Positions 18,925 through 28,039 of a DNA stretch of 39,231 bases are shown one piece after another. The position numbers were made by a program, and so were the translations under genes. The DNA is from a virus. Below the pieces are notes generated by a model. That model made no database searches, was not told the DNA's origin, and worked only from the letters and a program-made list of their open reading frames with translations. The stretch covers positions 1 through 39,231 of IMG/VR virus record IMGVR_UViG_3300046450_002069. The stretch is one strand, 5' to 3'. Every line of letters starts with the position of its first letter. Position 1 is the first letter of the stretch.

Positions 18925-19816
18925 AGGAATATGTGCCTTTGCTTACAATAATGAAGAAATAAATTATGTGTTAATGGCATATATTTGTGCATTGCATGTA
19001 AAGACACATTTAAAAAATAATGATTTTTGCTTAATTACCGACGAAGGTTCGTTAGGTTATGCTAAACAGTTAATTGGTGTTGAAAAATTAAACCAGGTAT
19101 TTGACGAAGTAATGGTCACAAATGATCCTTTAAAGGAAACTGATCAAAAAAATATTCGTACTCATTTTGATAGTCCGTGGACAGAGTTTCAAGCACCATT
19201 TATTAATAATAATAAACACGAAGTGTTTACTATCTCGCCGTATGATAAAACAATTTTAATAGATTTAGATTATCTAGTTCTGTCAAATATGCTAGATAGT
19301 TATTTTGACTTAGAAGTGCCATTTAATATGTTTAGTAATGCAAAAAATATGCGTGGTGACAATGCATTATGGAGGGAAATTTGGCTCCATGATCTTGGAA
19401 TAAAAATGAAATGGTCAACGGTCATTTATTTTGATAAAAGCGATGTAGCTAAAACATTTTTTGACTTATGGGAATATATAAAAGATAATTATAATTATTT
19501 TAAGTTTCTATATAAATTCCCTGGTACCTTATATAGAACAGATTATTGTGTGAGCATTGCTTGTCACATTATGTCAAATTCAAACGCAACAGACTGGCAT
19601 GACTTTAAAGATCCAATGTATTTTAGTGATCAAAAAGATGAAATATATGAATTTACTGAAGGGACATATAGCATACTTGCAAATGATCAAATGGAAAACT
19701 GGAAAGATATTCCAGTAACATGGAATGGAGTTGACATTCACATGATGAATAAACGGGCTGTAGATAGACAGTCAAAAAAAATTACAGATTATTATGAAAA
19801 AAAGCTCGGTATCTAA
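18911..19816 (+). CDS. DxD glycosyltransferase A (GT8-like)
   Basis: A 301-residue probable nucleotide-sugar-dependent glycosyltransferase. An N-terminal Rossmann-like half (CAFAYNNEEINYVLMAYICA, then FCLITDEGS) leads to TILIDLDYLVLSN with the DxD pair at residues 118 and 120. It is followed by NMFSNAKNMRGDNALWREIW and a long Trp/Tyr-rich acceptor half with DWHDFKDPMYF. GGAG ends 10 bases before the start. The gene overlaps the upstream one by 14 bases and the downstream one by 23. The following gene has the same layout, so the two look like an old tandem duplication. Donor and acceptor are unknown; the glycosyltransferase-fold assignment is good. Confidence 0.75.
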   Translation: MSQSKGICAFAYNNEEINYVLMAYICALHVKTHLKNNDFCLITDEGSLGYAKQLIGVEKLNQVFDEVMVTNDPLKETDQKNIRTHFDSPWTEFQAPFINNNKHEVFTISPYDKTILIDLDYLVLSNMLDSYFDLEVPFNMFSNAKNMRGDNALWREIWLHDLGIKMKWSTVIYFDKSDVAKTFFDLWEYIKDNYNYFKFLYKFPGTLYRTDYCVSIACHIMSNSNATDWHDFKDPMYFSDQKDEIYEFTEGTYSILANDQMENWKDIPVTWNGVDIHMMNKRAVDRQSKKITDYYEKKLGI

Positions 19817-20693
19817 GACGGGAATTGACGCAAAGGAATATGCGGACACATCTGCTCAATGGCAAATAGCTCCAATAGAAGCAGATTTTGGAATAACATT
19901 GTTATTAGATAAGCATAGCGATCCCATACAAAAACAATGTGTGGTTGCATGTGTTGCAAGTTTAAAAAAGTTTTTTCCGGATATTCCAATAGCCATAATT
20001 ACAGATTTAAAAGTCAAAACTAAAGCAGATTATATTATGCCCCAAGGTATTGCTATAGATAGTTACTGGTCGAATAAAAAAATTAATCAATGTACAATAT
20101 ATTGGTTAACACCTTTTAAAAAGACATTATATATTGACAATGATTTTATTGCGACAAGTAAAGATAATTTAGATATATACCTGCTAGAAACACTAAGTGC
20201 TATTAAAGTGCCAAGAAATGCATTAAGTTTTAGGGCTAAGAATTTACCATATGAATACGATGTATTAAAAAAGAATAATATTACAACCTTACTACCACAT
20301 TCTATGGTATTTGAGCGTAATAATGATACAGCATTAGAATTTTTTAATTTATGGTATATGGTATGTAGTAATTGGCAAGAATTTTTCCCTTATATAGAAA
20401 AAGGTGTTAATTTTAAACATTATGATACTGTTCTTTCGTTTTCCTTGACTGCTCATATATTAGGTATAAGCAACGAAATGTTAGTTAACGATTATTCATA
20501 TATACATATGAATCCTCTTATAGAAAAAACGTTTCGAAGGATTCGAAACACTGAGTGGTCCTCTTTTATCAACGTATGGCTATCTAATGATGGTTTGTAT
20601 GTTGAGAATTACAAGATCAATCATTTGTTTCATTATAAAGATAAACGCTTTATAGAAACGCACAAGAAGCAAATTGATGAATGGATACGTTAA
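19794..20693 (+). CDS. DxD glycosyltransferase B (GT8-like)
   Basis: A 299-residue paralogue-like neighbour of the preceding enzyme. The N-terminal half reads GITLLLDKHSDPI, then FPDIPIAIITDLK, the usual first strands of a GT-A fold. KKTLYIDNDFIATS places the DxD at residues 115 and 117 (DND). Later SMVFERNNDTALEFFNLWYM resembles the second conserved block of GT8-like enzymes, and HYDTVLSFSLTAHILG the third. The extended N-terminus begins inside the previous gene (23-base overlap) because no later in-frame ATG precedes the fold. It has no membrane segment. It probably adds one sugar in the same glycan as its neighbour. Confidence 0.75.
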   Translation: MKKSSVSKTGIDAKEYADTSAQWQIAPIEADFGITLLLDKHSDPIQKQCVVACVASLKKFFPDIPIAIITDLKVKTKADYIMPQGIAIDSYWSNKKINQCTIYWLTPFKKTLYIDNDFIATSKDNLDIYLLETLSAIKVPRNALSFRAKNLPYEYDVLKKNNITTLLPHSMVFERNNDTALEFFNLWYMVCSNWQEFFPYIEKGVNFKHYDTVLSFSLTAHILGISNEMLVNDYSYIHMNPLIEKTFRRIRNTEWSSFINVWLSNDGLYVENYKINHLFHYKDKRFIETHKKQIDEWIR

Positions 20694-21672
20694 GGCCGTT
20701 ACAAGGGATAATAAATTGTGGATTTACAGTGATAAATTTACTGGTGCTGTTGTAGAATTTAAACACAAACCGCTTGATAAGTATGATTCAAAGAATCTCA
20801 GGGAAACATTACATCAAACTGGAGATATAGAAAAATACTTAAAAGAGACTGTAAATTATGACAAATTACGAATATTTTATAATCCCGACGAACAACGTTA
20901 TGATTTAAAACATAAAGATAACCGACTCCAAATTCAAGTAGATGATACTGAATTATATCAGATGCCGGTATTCGAGTGGGACAATATATATGGTGATATA
21001 AACGTAATAATAGATAAAGACGAGGATGCTTTATTTCTTAAGATTGGTCCGCAAATATATGATCAACTTTTAAATTTAGAGTTATCTAACAAAGTTAATA
21101 TCAATACAAATCAAAAAACTTTAGAATTTTGGATTACCAAAAAAGATCAGCCACATATTTTATTAGATACAATAAAAGTAGATACTAAAAGATTTATAGA
21201 AGAAGGACAGGCTACATTTGATATATCGAAAGTTCAATCATATGTAAATTATAACGAAATAAGTGTTTTTACGCAACGAATTTTTGCTGATTATAAAATA
21301 TTTTATAAAAATCAATTCTCGGCTATATTAGAACACCAGCACACGAAATATGATATTGAAGTTGTAGCACAGGAAAAATACGCAGATGTTGCTATATGGC
21401 TTGATAGTGTCGAAAATGACTTTAAAACAAATACTTGGTCTTCTCGTTTTAATATAATGTCATCAATAAAAAACTTTGCAAAGTATGATATTTTATCAGA
21501 TTATTTAGATTTTTATGTAGTAGATAAAAACAATGTACATAATATGATACAACAAGTACATATACCAATATTAGAAATTAAAAATGATAGGGTGTTTACA
21601 TTCTGGGTAAATACCGACAGAGATGTTCTCTTTTTACATAACCACCACAAAGTATTAGTAGGTATACAATGA
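20677..21672 (+). CDS. Unrecognised beta-rich protein
   Basis: A 331-residue protein I do not recognise. The ATG at 20677 is preferred over the adjacent TTG at 20674, and it overlaps the preceding gene by 17 bases with AAGAAG upstream. The sequence is acidic and rich in Asp, Lys, Tyr and Phe with alternating hydrophobic pattern: DINVIIDKDEDALFLKIG, LEFWITKKDQPHILLDTIKV and VFTFWVNTDRDVLFLHNHHK. These look like related beta-sandwich repeats at about 105-160, 150-200 and 285-330. No catalytic signature, signal peptide or membrane segment is visible. It sits between glycosyltransferases and overlaps the next gene by ATGA. It could be an accessory or scaffold protein, or a virion component that is a substrate of the cluster. 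Confidence 0.6.
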   Translation: MNGYVKAVTRDNKLWIYSDKFTGAVVEFKHKPLDKYDSKNLRETLHQTGDIEKYLKETVNYDKLRIFYNPDEQRYDLKHKDNRLQIQVDDTELYQMPVFEWDNIYGDINVIIDKDEDALFLKIGPQIYDQLLNLELSNKVNINTNQKTLEFWITKKDQPHILLDTIKVDTKRFIEEGQATFDISKVQSYVNYNEISVFTQRIFADYKIFYKNQFSAILEHQHTKYDIEVVAQEKYADVAIWLDSVENDFKTNTWSSRFNIMSSIKNFAKYDILSDYLDFYVVDKNNVHNMIQQVHIPILEIKNDRVFTFWVNTDRDVLFLHNHHKVLVGIQ

Positions 21673-22640
21673 AAATCCCAATTACAGAATATGATGTTAT
21701 ATTCATTAGTTATGACGAACCCAATGCCGATGATAACTATGCTGATTTGTTAAACAAGATTCCTTGGGCAAAACGATCTCATGGAGTATTTGGCAGTGAT
21801 GCCGCACATAAAGCCGCAGGTGCTTTATCTGAAACACCTAGGTTTATAGGTATTGATGCCGATAACATAATAGATCCTGATTTTCTAAACATAGAATTAG
21901 ATGATCGAAAAGTAGATATGAAAGTTGATGTGGTTAGTTGGAGTGGTAAAAATACAGTTAATGGATTAGTATATGGCAATGGTGGTATTAAATGTTGGCC
22001 ACTTGATGTTGTTGAAAACATGTTTACACATGAAAATGCTAATACTTCAGCCGGACAAGTTGATTTTTGTTGGGATATACATTATGTACAAATGAATAAT
22101 GTGTATAGTGATGTACATAACAATGCAACACCATATCAAGCATACAGAGCAGGATTCCGTGAAGGATGCAAGATGAGCCTGGATAATGGTGATGTTGTGC
22201 CAGTTGACAGTTTTAAAAAACGAATACATTGGAAAAATTATAAACGATTACTAGTATGGATGAGTGTTGGAGCCGATTCCCTTAATGGGTTGTGGGCAAT
22301 ATATGGAGCTAGGTTAGGCTGTTGGATGACAAATTTTGACAGGAATTCATGGAACTGGGTAGATGTTCGTGACTTTGAATGGCACACACGATATTGGAAC
22401 GAAACAATTGCACCACAGTTTGAAACTGAAATTGGTGCTACTTGCACACATACTGGATGGACTTATGATCTTGAAAAATTACAAAAAGAAACACGCAGAA
22501 TAGGCGGAGATCTAAGGTCCGAGCTTGCTATAGAAATTGCAGATTTAGATGAATATGGTAGTAGATTTTTTAAAGAAACATATATTAATCCCGCTCGAAC
22601 AGCACCACTGATTCGTGAAAGCGATGTAATATTAACATGA
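21669..22640 (+). CDS. GT-A glycosyltransferase (GT2-like, phage type)
   Basis: A 323-residue probable glycosyltransferase. It opens with a GT-A nucleotide-binding strand (YDVIFISYDEPNADDNYADLL), followed by WAKRSHGVFGSDAAHKAAG. The latter is the 'known position, helix of the donor pocket' element of GT2-like enzymes. RFIGIDADNIIDPDF has the DxD at residues 63 and 65. NGLVYGNGGIKCWPLDVVENM is the acceptor-side Gly-rich block. The C-terminal 140 residues carry several Trp (WKNYKRLLVWMSVGAD; RNSWNWVDVRDFEWHTRYW) and may bind the acceptor. It overlaps its neighbours by ATGA at both ends. Similar proteins are known from T4-like marine phages; the sugar is not predictable. Confidence 0.75.
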   Translation: MKIPITEYDVIFISYDEPNADDNYADLLNKIPWAKRSHGVFGSDAAHKAAGALSETPRFIGIDADNIIDPDFLNIELDDRKVDMKVDVVSWSGKNTVNGLVYGNGGIKCWPLDVVENMFTHENANTSAGQVDFCWDIHYVQMNNVYSDVHNNATPYQAYRAGFREGCKMSLDNGDVVPVDSFKKRIHWKNYKRLLVWMSVGADSLNGLWAIYGARLGCWMTNFDRNSWNWVDVRDFEWHTRYWNETIAPQFETEIGATCTHTGWTYDLEKLQKETRRIGGDLRSELAIEIADLDEYGSRFFKETYINPARTAPLIRESDVILT

Positions 22641-23992
22641 CCGAAGAAAAATTTCCTGATTATAATAAAGAATACAGCAATTCATTTTGTGTATATCCAT
22701 GGGTATCCCTTATGGTTAATACTAGTGGCACTCTTAATTATTGTTGTATTGCTAAGCCTGGCATTCTACGTGACGAAAAGCAACGGCAGTTAACGCTAGG
22801 TAATTCGACACTTCAAGAAGGATGGAACTCGCCTCGTATGAAAGAACTGCGAAAAATGATGGTCAAGGGAGATATAATTGACGAATGCGAACATTGTTTT
22901 TTACAGGAAAAAATAGGTAAAAAAAGTTTTCGAGAAATGCACAATGATGAATGGACAAGAAAATTAGGCGAAGACGAAATACATCGTAGGGTTAAAGAGG
23001 CAAGTGATAATGATTATAAGATGACAAGCGATCCTGTATATTTAGATTTACGATTAAGTAATTTATGTAATTTAAAATGCAGAATGTGTTCACCACATAA
23101 TAGTAGTCAAATAGCAAAAGAACATAAAAAGTTGTTTGATAAAAATGATGATTATACTGATGTATGGAAAAAAACATGGGGCGATAATCTTAACTGGTTT
23201 ACTGACAAAGGATATGTAAAACAATTTTATAGTGATAATTTATGGGAAGATGCTAAAAAATGGATTCCGGGTTTACGTAAAATATATATAACAGGCGGCG
23301 AACCAACATTAATAAAACATAATACTGATTTCTTAGGCGAATGTATTAAACAAGGATATGCAGATAAAATTGAAATTTTTCTTAATACAAATTGTACTAA
23401 TATAAATGAAGCCTTTTTAGAAATTATTAAACAATTTTCTAATGTAGTAATAAATGCTAGTTTAGACGGTATTGGAAAAACAAATGAATATATTAGATAT
23501 CCTAGTAATTGGAATGACTTAGAGATAAATTATTTAGATATGCTTAACCTTCCTAATGTTTGGTCTAATGCAACACCAGTTCTCCAAATTTATAATTTAG
23601 ATACTATACACGAGGTATTTCATTATGCAGATAAAATGAGCGATCAATTATATGGTGCAGATAATACTAAAACAATTGGTGTTGATATTTTAATTAATAC
23701 GCATCCTGCTTTCCTTGATGTACGAAATTTGCCAGTTGAATGGCGACAAGGTTGTAAAAATGAACTGCTTGAATTTAAAGAAGAATATACATTATATGAT
23801 AAAAATTTTATTGCAAGTAATAGCATAGATGGTATTGTTAATTATTTAGATTTGCCTCAGTTAGATGCGTATAAAGAAAACTTAACAGATTTTATAAAGA
23901 TGACAGACATACAAGATAACACTAGAAAACAAAACTTTGCCGATTTAAATCCCTCATTATATAAGCGTATAAAAGAACTGGTCAATGATTAA
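22637..23992 (+). CDS. Radical SAM protein with N-terminal twitch-type domain (1)
   Basis: A 451-residue radical-SAM enzyme. The N-terminal part carries FCVYPW (Cys18), a CC pair (36-37) and CEHC (Cys84, Cys87), the ligand set of an auxiliary Fe-S 'twitch' domain placed before the core. The core has CNLKCRMC (Cys144, 148, 151), which binds the SAM-cleaving [4Fe-4S] cluster. The SAM-binding GGEP is at 220-223, followed by LNTNCTN and a VVINASLDG strand. Twitch- and SPASM-bearing enzymes commonly modify peptides or sugars by hydrogen abstraction. This one is cytosolic, with its substrate unknown. It overlaps the upstream glycosyltransferase by ATGA and the downstream one by 8 bases, which favours glycan tailoring. 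It is paralogous in layout to the protein at 25848. Confidence 0.88.
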   Translation: MTEEKFPDYNKEYSNSFCVYPWVSLMVNTSGTLNYCCIAKPGILRDEKQRQLTLGNSTLQEGWNSPRMKELRKMMVKGDIIDECEHCFLQEKIGKKSFREMHNDEWTRKLGEDEIHRRVKEASDNDYKMTSDPVYLDLRLSNLCNLKCRMCSPHNSSQIAKEHKKLFDKNDDYTDVWKKTWGDNLNWFTDKGYVKQFYSDNLWEDAKKWIPGLRKIYITGGEPTLIKHNTDFLGECIKQGYADKIEIFLNTNCTNINEAFLEIIKQFSNVVINASLDGIGKTNEYIRYPSNWNDLEINYLDMLNLPNVWSNATPVLQIYNLDTIHEVFHYADKMSDQLYGADNTKTIGVDILINTHPAFLDVRNLPVEWRQGCKNELLEFKEEYTLYDKNFIASNSIDGIVNYLDLPQLDAYKENLTDFIKMTDIQDNTRKQNFADLNPSLYKRIKELVND

Positions 23993-25259
23993 CATAGCAA
24001 TTTTAGCAACAGGTCAACCACGAAGTGCTTACATTGCTAGTATATTATGGAAAGAATACTGGATAGATATTCAAGGTTCGTTTGTTGATTGTAATATTAA
24101 AACTTTTGTTTCGGTTGTTAATGATGAAAGTGTAAAATATACTCATGTTGAGCATCAAAATAATTATAGCAATCAAGAACTTACTGACTTAATACATCAT
24201 GATGTTATAGAAATCTATACTCAAGAAGAAGTAACAGAAAAAACATATTCTAAATTTAAGTTTAATTTTGATGCATTAAAAAGAATCGGACATGGAGCAA
24301 CATGGTATCAACTATGGCATTTATTTAATGCTGGTAGAATGGCGTTTGAATATGAAAAAAGTAATAACATAAAATTTGATTTATTCATTAAAATTCGGCT
24401 AGATCATTACTCTGGTCAACTATATGGAGGTACGATAAAGTCAGTATATGGGCCGTTATTGAAAAGACTTACAAGTATAACGGACTATCAAAATAAACGA
24501 ATTGCATTTTTTAATTATATGTATGTGCATTGGTTCCTTTTTTGGAATTGGCAAAGTGACGGCGTGGACTCGATTAAAAATGTTAATTATATAAATGATG
24601 TACTATTTGCATTTTCGAGACAAGCATTTGTTGATATATGCAAGAATGCTGATAATCAAGAATATACTGATTTAGTAGTATCATTATTACTAATGAATAC
24701 AATATTACAGGAAGACGCAGATCACTGGATTCAGCAAGAGGCGTTACAAAGATTAAATATTCCGTGGTTAAACGCTAATACATTCGAAGGACCAAACGGA
24801 ACATGGTTATCTAGAATAATAGCACAAAAACACAGAGGACAAATTACCGAATGGATTAATAACATGTGGCCAATAGTACCAAGTAACAATCCAATTACAC
24901 GTACTTTTTATGGCCAAGAGTTAAAAACTCCGATACAGGTACCAACTGACAAACAAGAATTTATTAACATGTTTTGTCATTCTGATCCTACTATAAAAAG
25001 TCCGCAACTTTTATTAGGTGCTCAATTTCTATCTGCTGAATTTTTACATCTTTGTTACTTTAAAGCAGGAATTGATATTGTTTTTCCTCTTAATAATAAT
25101 GCAACAAATCACTTAGCTAAAATATCTCCGAAAGCAGATCAACAAGAATTTCTTAACTCTGTAAACACATTTGACGATCATACAATAAAGGTTAAAGCAT
25201 TTCACCAATACAACAAGAAGTTTACTTATAGTAAACGAAAGCAACAGATTCATGGCTAA
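23985..25259 (+). CDS. Putative glycosyltransferase, large GT-A-like
   Basis: A 424-residue protein. It starts with INIAILATGQPRSAYIAS, a strand-loop opening typical of a nucleotide-sugar-binding fold. It then has WYQLWHLFNAGRMAFEYEKSN and FDLFIKIRLDHYSG, in which D132 and the 'KIRLD' stretch (D140) resemble the 'yD.firiR.D' block of poorly characterised glycosyltransferases in capsule and giant-virus clusters. The block NDVLFAFSRQAFVDIC is also consistent with that group. A Trp-rich region and a 170-residue C-terminal part follow (QEDADHWIQQEALQRL). It lies between two radical-SAM/unknown genes with 8-base overlaps on both sides. Glycosyltransferase is the best guess, with only moderate support because no unambiguous DxD is seen. 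Confidence 0.55.
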   Translation: MINIAILATGQPRSAYIASILWKEYWIDIQGSFVDCNIKTFVSVVNDESVKYTHVEHQNNYSNQELTDLIHHDVIEIYTQEEVTEKTYSKFKFNFDALKRIGHGATWYQLWHLFNAGRMAFEYEKSNNIKFDLFIKIRLDHYSGQLYGGTIKSVYGPLLKRLTSITDYQNKRIAFFNYMYVHWFLFWNWQSDGVDSIKNVNYINDVLFAFSRQAFVDICKNADNQEYTDLVVSLLLMNTILQEDADHWIQQEALQRLNIPWLNANTFEGPNGTWLSRIIAQKHRGQITEWINNMWPIVPSNNPITRTFYGQELKTPIQVPTDKQEFINMFCHSDPTIKSPQLLLGAQFLSAEFLHLCYFKAGIDIVFPLNNNATNHLAKISPKADQQEFLNSVNTFDDHTIKVKAFHQYNKKFTYSKRKQQIHG

Positions 25260-25866
25260 CATATGTATAACAAACCCGACGCTGAAAAACAATGGGTGGG
25301 ATACTATCTTTACTGATAACTATATTCCATATGAAATGGATGTTGTATTCGATGCTTCGCCTAATGCTTTAGATAAATCATTTTGTGATTTTGTATTAAA
25401 GATATACGAACATAGATCAAAATTGTTTGTAGATGATATTACTCCGTCAATATATTTTTCAAGTATAGGAGTTGGGTTTGATGAGTGGAATTTGTTTGAG
25501 AAATATTATGATAAAAAGACGTTTAGCAATTTTATAATGATTTCGAGCCCAACAAAATATATAATTCAACTTAATATACCACTTAACAATCTTCATAATG
25601 TTATTAGTGAATTAAGTTGGTTAAATTATTATTATCAAACACAAAAGTTTGCTGACACAGTAGCAAGAATAGCTGATAGTTTTAGTGATTCGCTTCCGCA
25701 TAAAGATATTAAAAATCTGTTGGACGGCTTTCTACCAAGTTATATGCAAGTACCTTTTCCGGAAGTTGCAAGATCTATGTATGACACAGTATTTAAATAC
25801 GTAGATACAAAAATAATTCATTTTCCTAGTAACATGACTAAAGACTTATGGCACAAGAATTCTTAA
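25252..25866 (+). CDS. Unrecognised 204-residue protein of the modification cluster
   Basis: A 204-residue protein with no motif I can name. The first 60 residues include KSFCDFVLKIYEHRSKLFVDD, faintly like the entry helix of 2-oxoglutarate oxygenases, but no HxD...H iron triad follows, so I do not assign that. The middle is a beta-helix mix (FIMISSPTKYIIQLNIPL), and the C-terminal half is helical with many Asp, Ser and Phe. It has no signal peptide or membrane segment. It overlaps the upstream glycosyltransferase-like gene by 8 bases and the downstream radical-SAM gene by 19. Its placement directly before a twitch-type radical-SAM gene makes a partner or substrate role worth testing. Confidence 0.6.
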   Translation: MANICITNPTLKNNGWDTIFTDNYIPYEMDVVFDASPNALDKSFCDFVLKIYEHRSKLFVDDITPSIYFSSIGVGFDEWNLFEKYYDKKTFSNFIMISSPTKYIIQLNIPLNNLHNVISELSWLNYYYQTQKFADTVARIADSFSDSLPHKDIKNLLDGFLPSYMQVPFPEVARSMYDTVFKYVDTKIIHFPSNMTKDLWHKNS

Positions 25867-27149
25867 ATGACATATCACCAACGTTTTGCGTTTTACCATG
25901 GATACACATGGCAACGTATACTAATGGCACTCCGTTATTATGTTGTGTTGCACAACCACCAAACGACAAAGAAAAAATTAATCTAAACTATGAGTCCATA
26001 AATGAAATATGGAATAGTGATCATTGGAAACGTGCTAGAAAAGCAATGATAGCTGGGAAAAAAATTCCTGCTTGTAGTCATTGTTATAAAGAAGAAGATG
26101 CTAACATTAGAAGTCATCGAATGAATGAAAATAATTTATGGTGTAGAAAATTAGGCGATGGTGATCAGAAAAAAGGTAAAAAGCATTTTAAAAAGTTAAT
26201 AAAGAAAACAAAAGCGGACGGAACACTCAAAGAAAAATTAATAACAATAGATTTAAGATTAGGTAATACATGTAATTTACAATGTACTATGTGTCGTTCT
26301 GTTGACTCGAGTAAGTGGCAAGGTTCCGAAGATAAAATTATAAGTCGAACCACAGGTATAGTTGCTGACGATTGGCGATGGAAAAAAGATGATACTAGTA
26401 AGTCAGATTTTGATTGGGTTGACGACGAAACGCTTTGGGATAAAGACTTAACAGAATTATTGCCTAATATGCGCCATATTATATTTGCTGGCGGCGAACC
26501 TCTGTTATTAAAAGTACATACAAAATTTTTAGAAAAAGTTGTAAAGCTAGGATATGCTAAAAATATTGAATTACGGTATCACACTAATGCAACTATTTTA
26601 CCTGATAACATATTAAAGTTATGGAAAGAATTTAAATGGGTAGAACTTATGTTAAGCATTGATGGCATTGACAACCAAAATAATTGGCTAAGATACCCAG
26701 CAGATTGGAATGTTATAAAAGCAAACTTAAAAAAGATTGATAAAGCAGGAGAACATTTATACGCTAAAATACTTTGTACTGTTAATGCTATTAACGTATT
26801 ATATTTGGCAGAATTTGGGGAATGGTTATTAGCACAAAAGTTCAAGCGAATAGGCATTAAGGACCATAATGGACTATTTCATCCTGGTATATTACATTAC
26901 CCAACTTATCTGTGTTGTAAAATATTACCACAGAACGTAAAGGATTTAGCAACTAAAAAAATAGATAGATTGCAGGAAAAGTACCCGGATAATAAACAAA
27001 TAAGTAATATTAAGAATGCTATTAACTTTATGAATTTAGAAGATACTAGTCACTTACTTCCTGATTTTAAACAATATATCAAAGCAATTGATTCGATGCG
27101 TAAAACAAATTTTAGTACAACATTTCCTGAATTACAAAAACTTTTATGA
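25848..27149 (+). CDS. Radical SAM protein with N-terminal twitch-type domain (2)
   Basis: A 433-residue radical-SAM enzyme with the same architecture as the protein at 22637. FCVLPW (Cys14), a CC pair (32-33) and CSHC (Cys76, Cys79) form the N-terminal auxiliary cluster site. CNLQCTMC (Cys142, 146, 149) is the SAM-cluster site, GGEP lies at 215-218 and a MLSIDGID strand follows. Between the two Cys regions lies a Lys-rich linker (GDQKKGKKHFKKLIKKTK) that the first paralogue lacks, so the two are diverged rather than a recent duplication. A late CC pair (about residue 358) could add further metal or disulfide chemistry. It ends with ATGA overlapping the next gene. Confidence 0.88.
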   Translation: MAQEFLNDISPTFCVLPWIHMATYTNGTPLLCCVAQPPNDKEKINLNYESINEIWNSDHWKRARKAMIAGKKIPACSHCYKEEDANIRSHRMNENNLWCRKLGDGDQKKGKKHFKKLIKKTKADGTLKEKLITIDLRLGNTCNLQCTMCRSVDSSKWQGSEDKIISRTTGIVADDWRWKKDDTSKSDFDWVDDETLWDKDLTELLPNMRHIIFAGGEPLLLKVHTKFLEKVVKLGYAKNIELRYHTNATILPDNILKLWKEFKWVELMLSIDGIDNQNNWLRYPADWNVIKANLKKIDKAGEHLYAKILCTVNAINVLYLAEFGEWLLAQKFKRIGIKDHNGLFHPGILHYPTYLCCKILPQNVKDLATKKIDRLQEKYPDNKQISNIKNAINFMNLEDTSHLLPDFKQYIKAIDSMRKTNFSTTFPELQKLL

Positions 27150-28039
27150 AACTCGGAAATACACAATTAGAAATTAAATTTAATAAGTCAGATATTGTTG
27201 AAGAATATTTAGATATCTGTAAATCGTGTAAAGATTTACGAGTTATACATAATTCAGTAATCGAAAATGATGAATATCAATATCAATATATTAAGATAAA
27301 GGAAGAAATAAACGAATTTATAAATGAGTGGAATGATACGTTTGATGAAACATTCACTGAACTACCTTCGTATAATTGGACGGAGCTTTTTGAAAATAAA
27401 AAACCTGAAGAATATTACGAGTATCATAGAGTTTTAAATGTGTTACATTTTGAATCACTACAGCATTATAATAACATACTTGGTACAAAGTACTATCCTA
27501 CCAGTGATGAATTACTTAACATTATTAATAAATCACGGGAGTTACGAATACTAATTGAAAATTGTTTTCATGGAACAAATAATAGTAGGTTACAATTTAA
27601 ATATGATAATGATACTAATAGACTATTAACAAACAAACAACTTAAACTATTTTCACTCGGAAAAAAACCAGGCGATGTATTTTTATCTTATAATACAGCA
27701 GGCATTGAGCATGAGAATTATATTAAAGAATACATACCACGAAAAAATACTAGCAAGCCACTTGAAGTAGTTAAAGTATTACCTGGATATGCACATGATT
27801 ATATTAGACCTCAAATTTCGTTTAGCTCTGATATTACTGTTTATCTTGGTGACGAAATAAAGCATACTCCTCGAATGAAGTTATTAAAAACGTCTATTAA
27901 TAGTTGGAATTTAGTAACAGCAAGATTATGGAACTTTGATAACTATAAAAATGCATTTGGATTAATTAAAATTGGACAATTAAAAAAGCCGGCTGTTATA
28001 AGCAAACTAAAAGGTTTACAAGGAATTATAAATGGATAA
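27146..28039 (+). CDS. Unrecognised 297-residue protein between radical SAM genes
   Basis: A 297-residue protein I do not recognise. The N-terminal 110 residues are acidic and helical (YLDICKSCKDLRVIHNSVIEN has a CxxC at 29-32; then KIKEEINEFINEWNDTFDE). Another helical segment has LNVLHFESLQHYNNILG. The C-terminal half has a GDVFLSYNTAGIEHENYI block and strands ending in a basic tail. The CxxC is too isolated to call a metal site. It is sandwiched between two radical-SAM genes, with a 4-base overlap upstream and 8 bases downstream, so a role as partner, substrate carrier or chaperone of one of them is the best contextual guess. A structural virion role cannot be excluded. Confidence 0.6.
   Translation: MKLGNTQLEIKFNKSDIVEEYLDICKSCKDLRVIHNSVIENDEYQYQYIKIKEEINEFINEWNDTFDETFTELPSYNWTELFENKKPEEYYEYHRVLNVLHFESLQHYNNILGTKYYPTSDELLNIINKSRELRILIENCFHGTNNSRLQFKYDNDTNRLLTNKQLKLFSLGKKPGDVFLSYNTAGIEHENYIKEYIPRKNTSKPLEVVKVLPGYAHDYIRPQISFSSDITVYLGDEIKHTPRMKLLKTSINSWNLVTARLWNFDNYKNAFGLIKIGQLKKPAVISKLKGLQGIING

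Noticed and set aside
20674-20676. TTG start for the 20677 gene
   Set aside because: An ATG follows immediately in the same frame and is the more likely initiator.
25252-25866. 2-oxoglutarate oxygenase for the 204-residue protein
   Set aside because: The entry helix is only vaguely similar, and no HxD...H iron triad with a following Arg is visible.
27146-28039. Zinc or Fe-S protein because of CxxC at residues 29-32
   Set aside because: No second Cys/His pair lies at a suitable spacing, so the single CxxC is not enough for a metal site.
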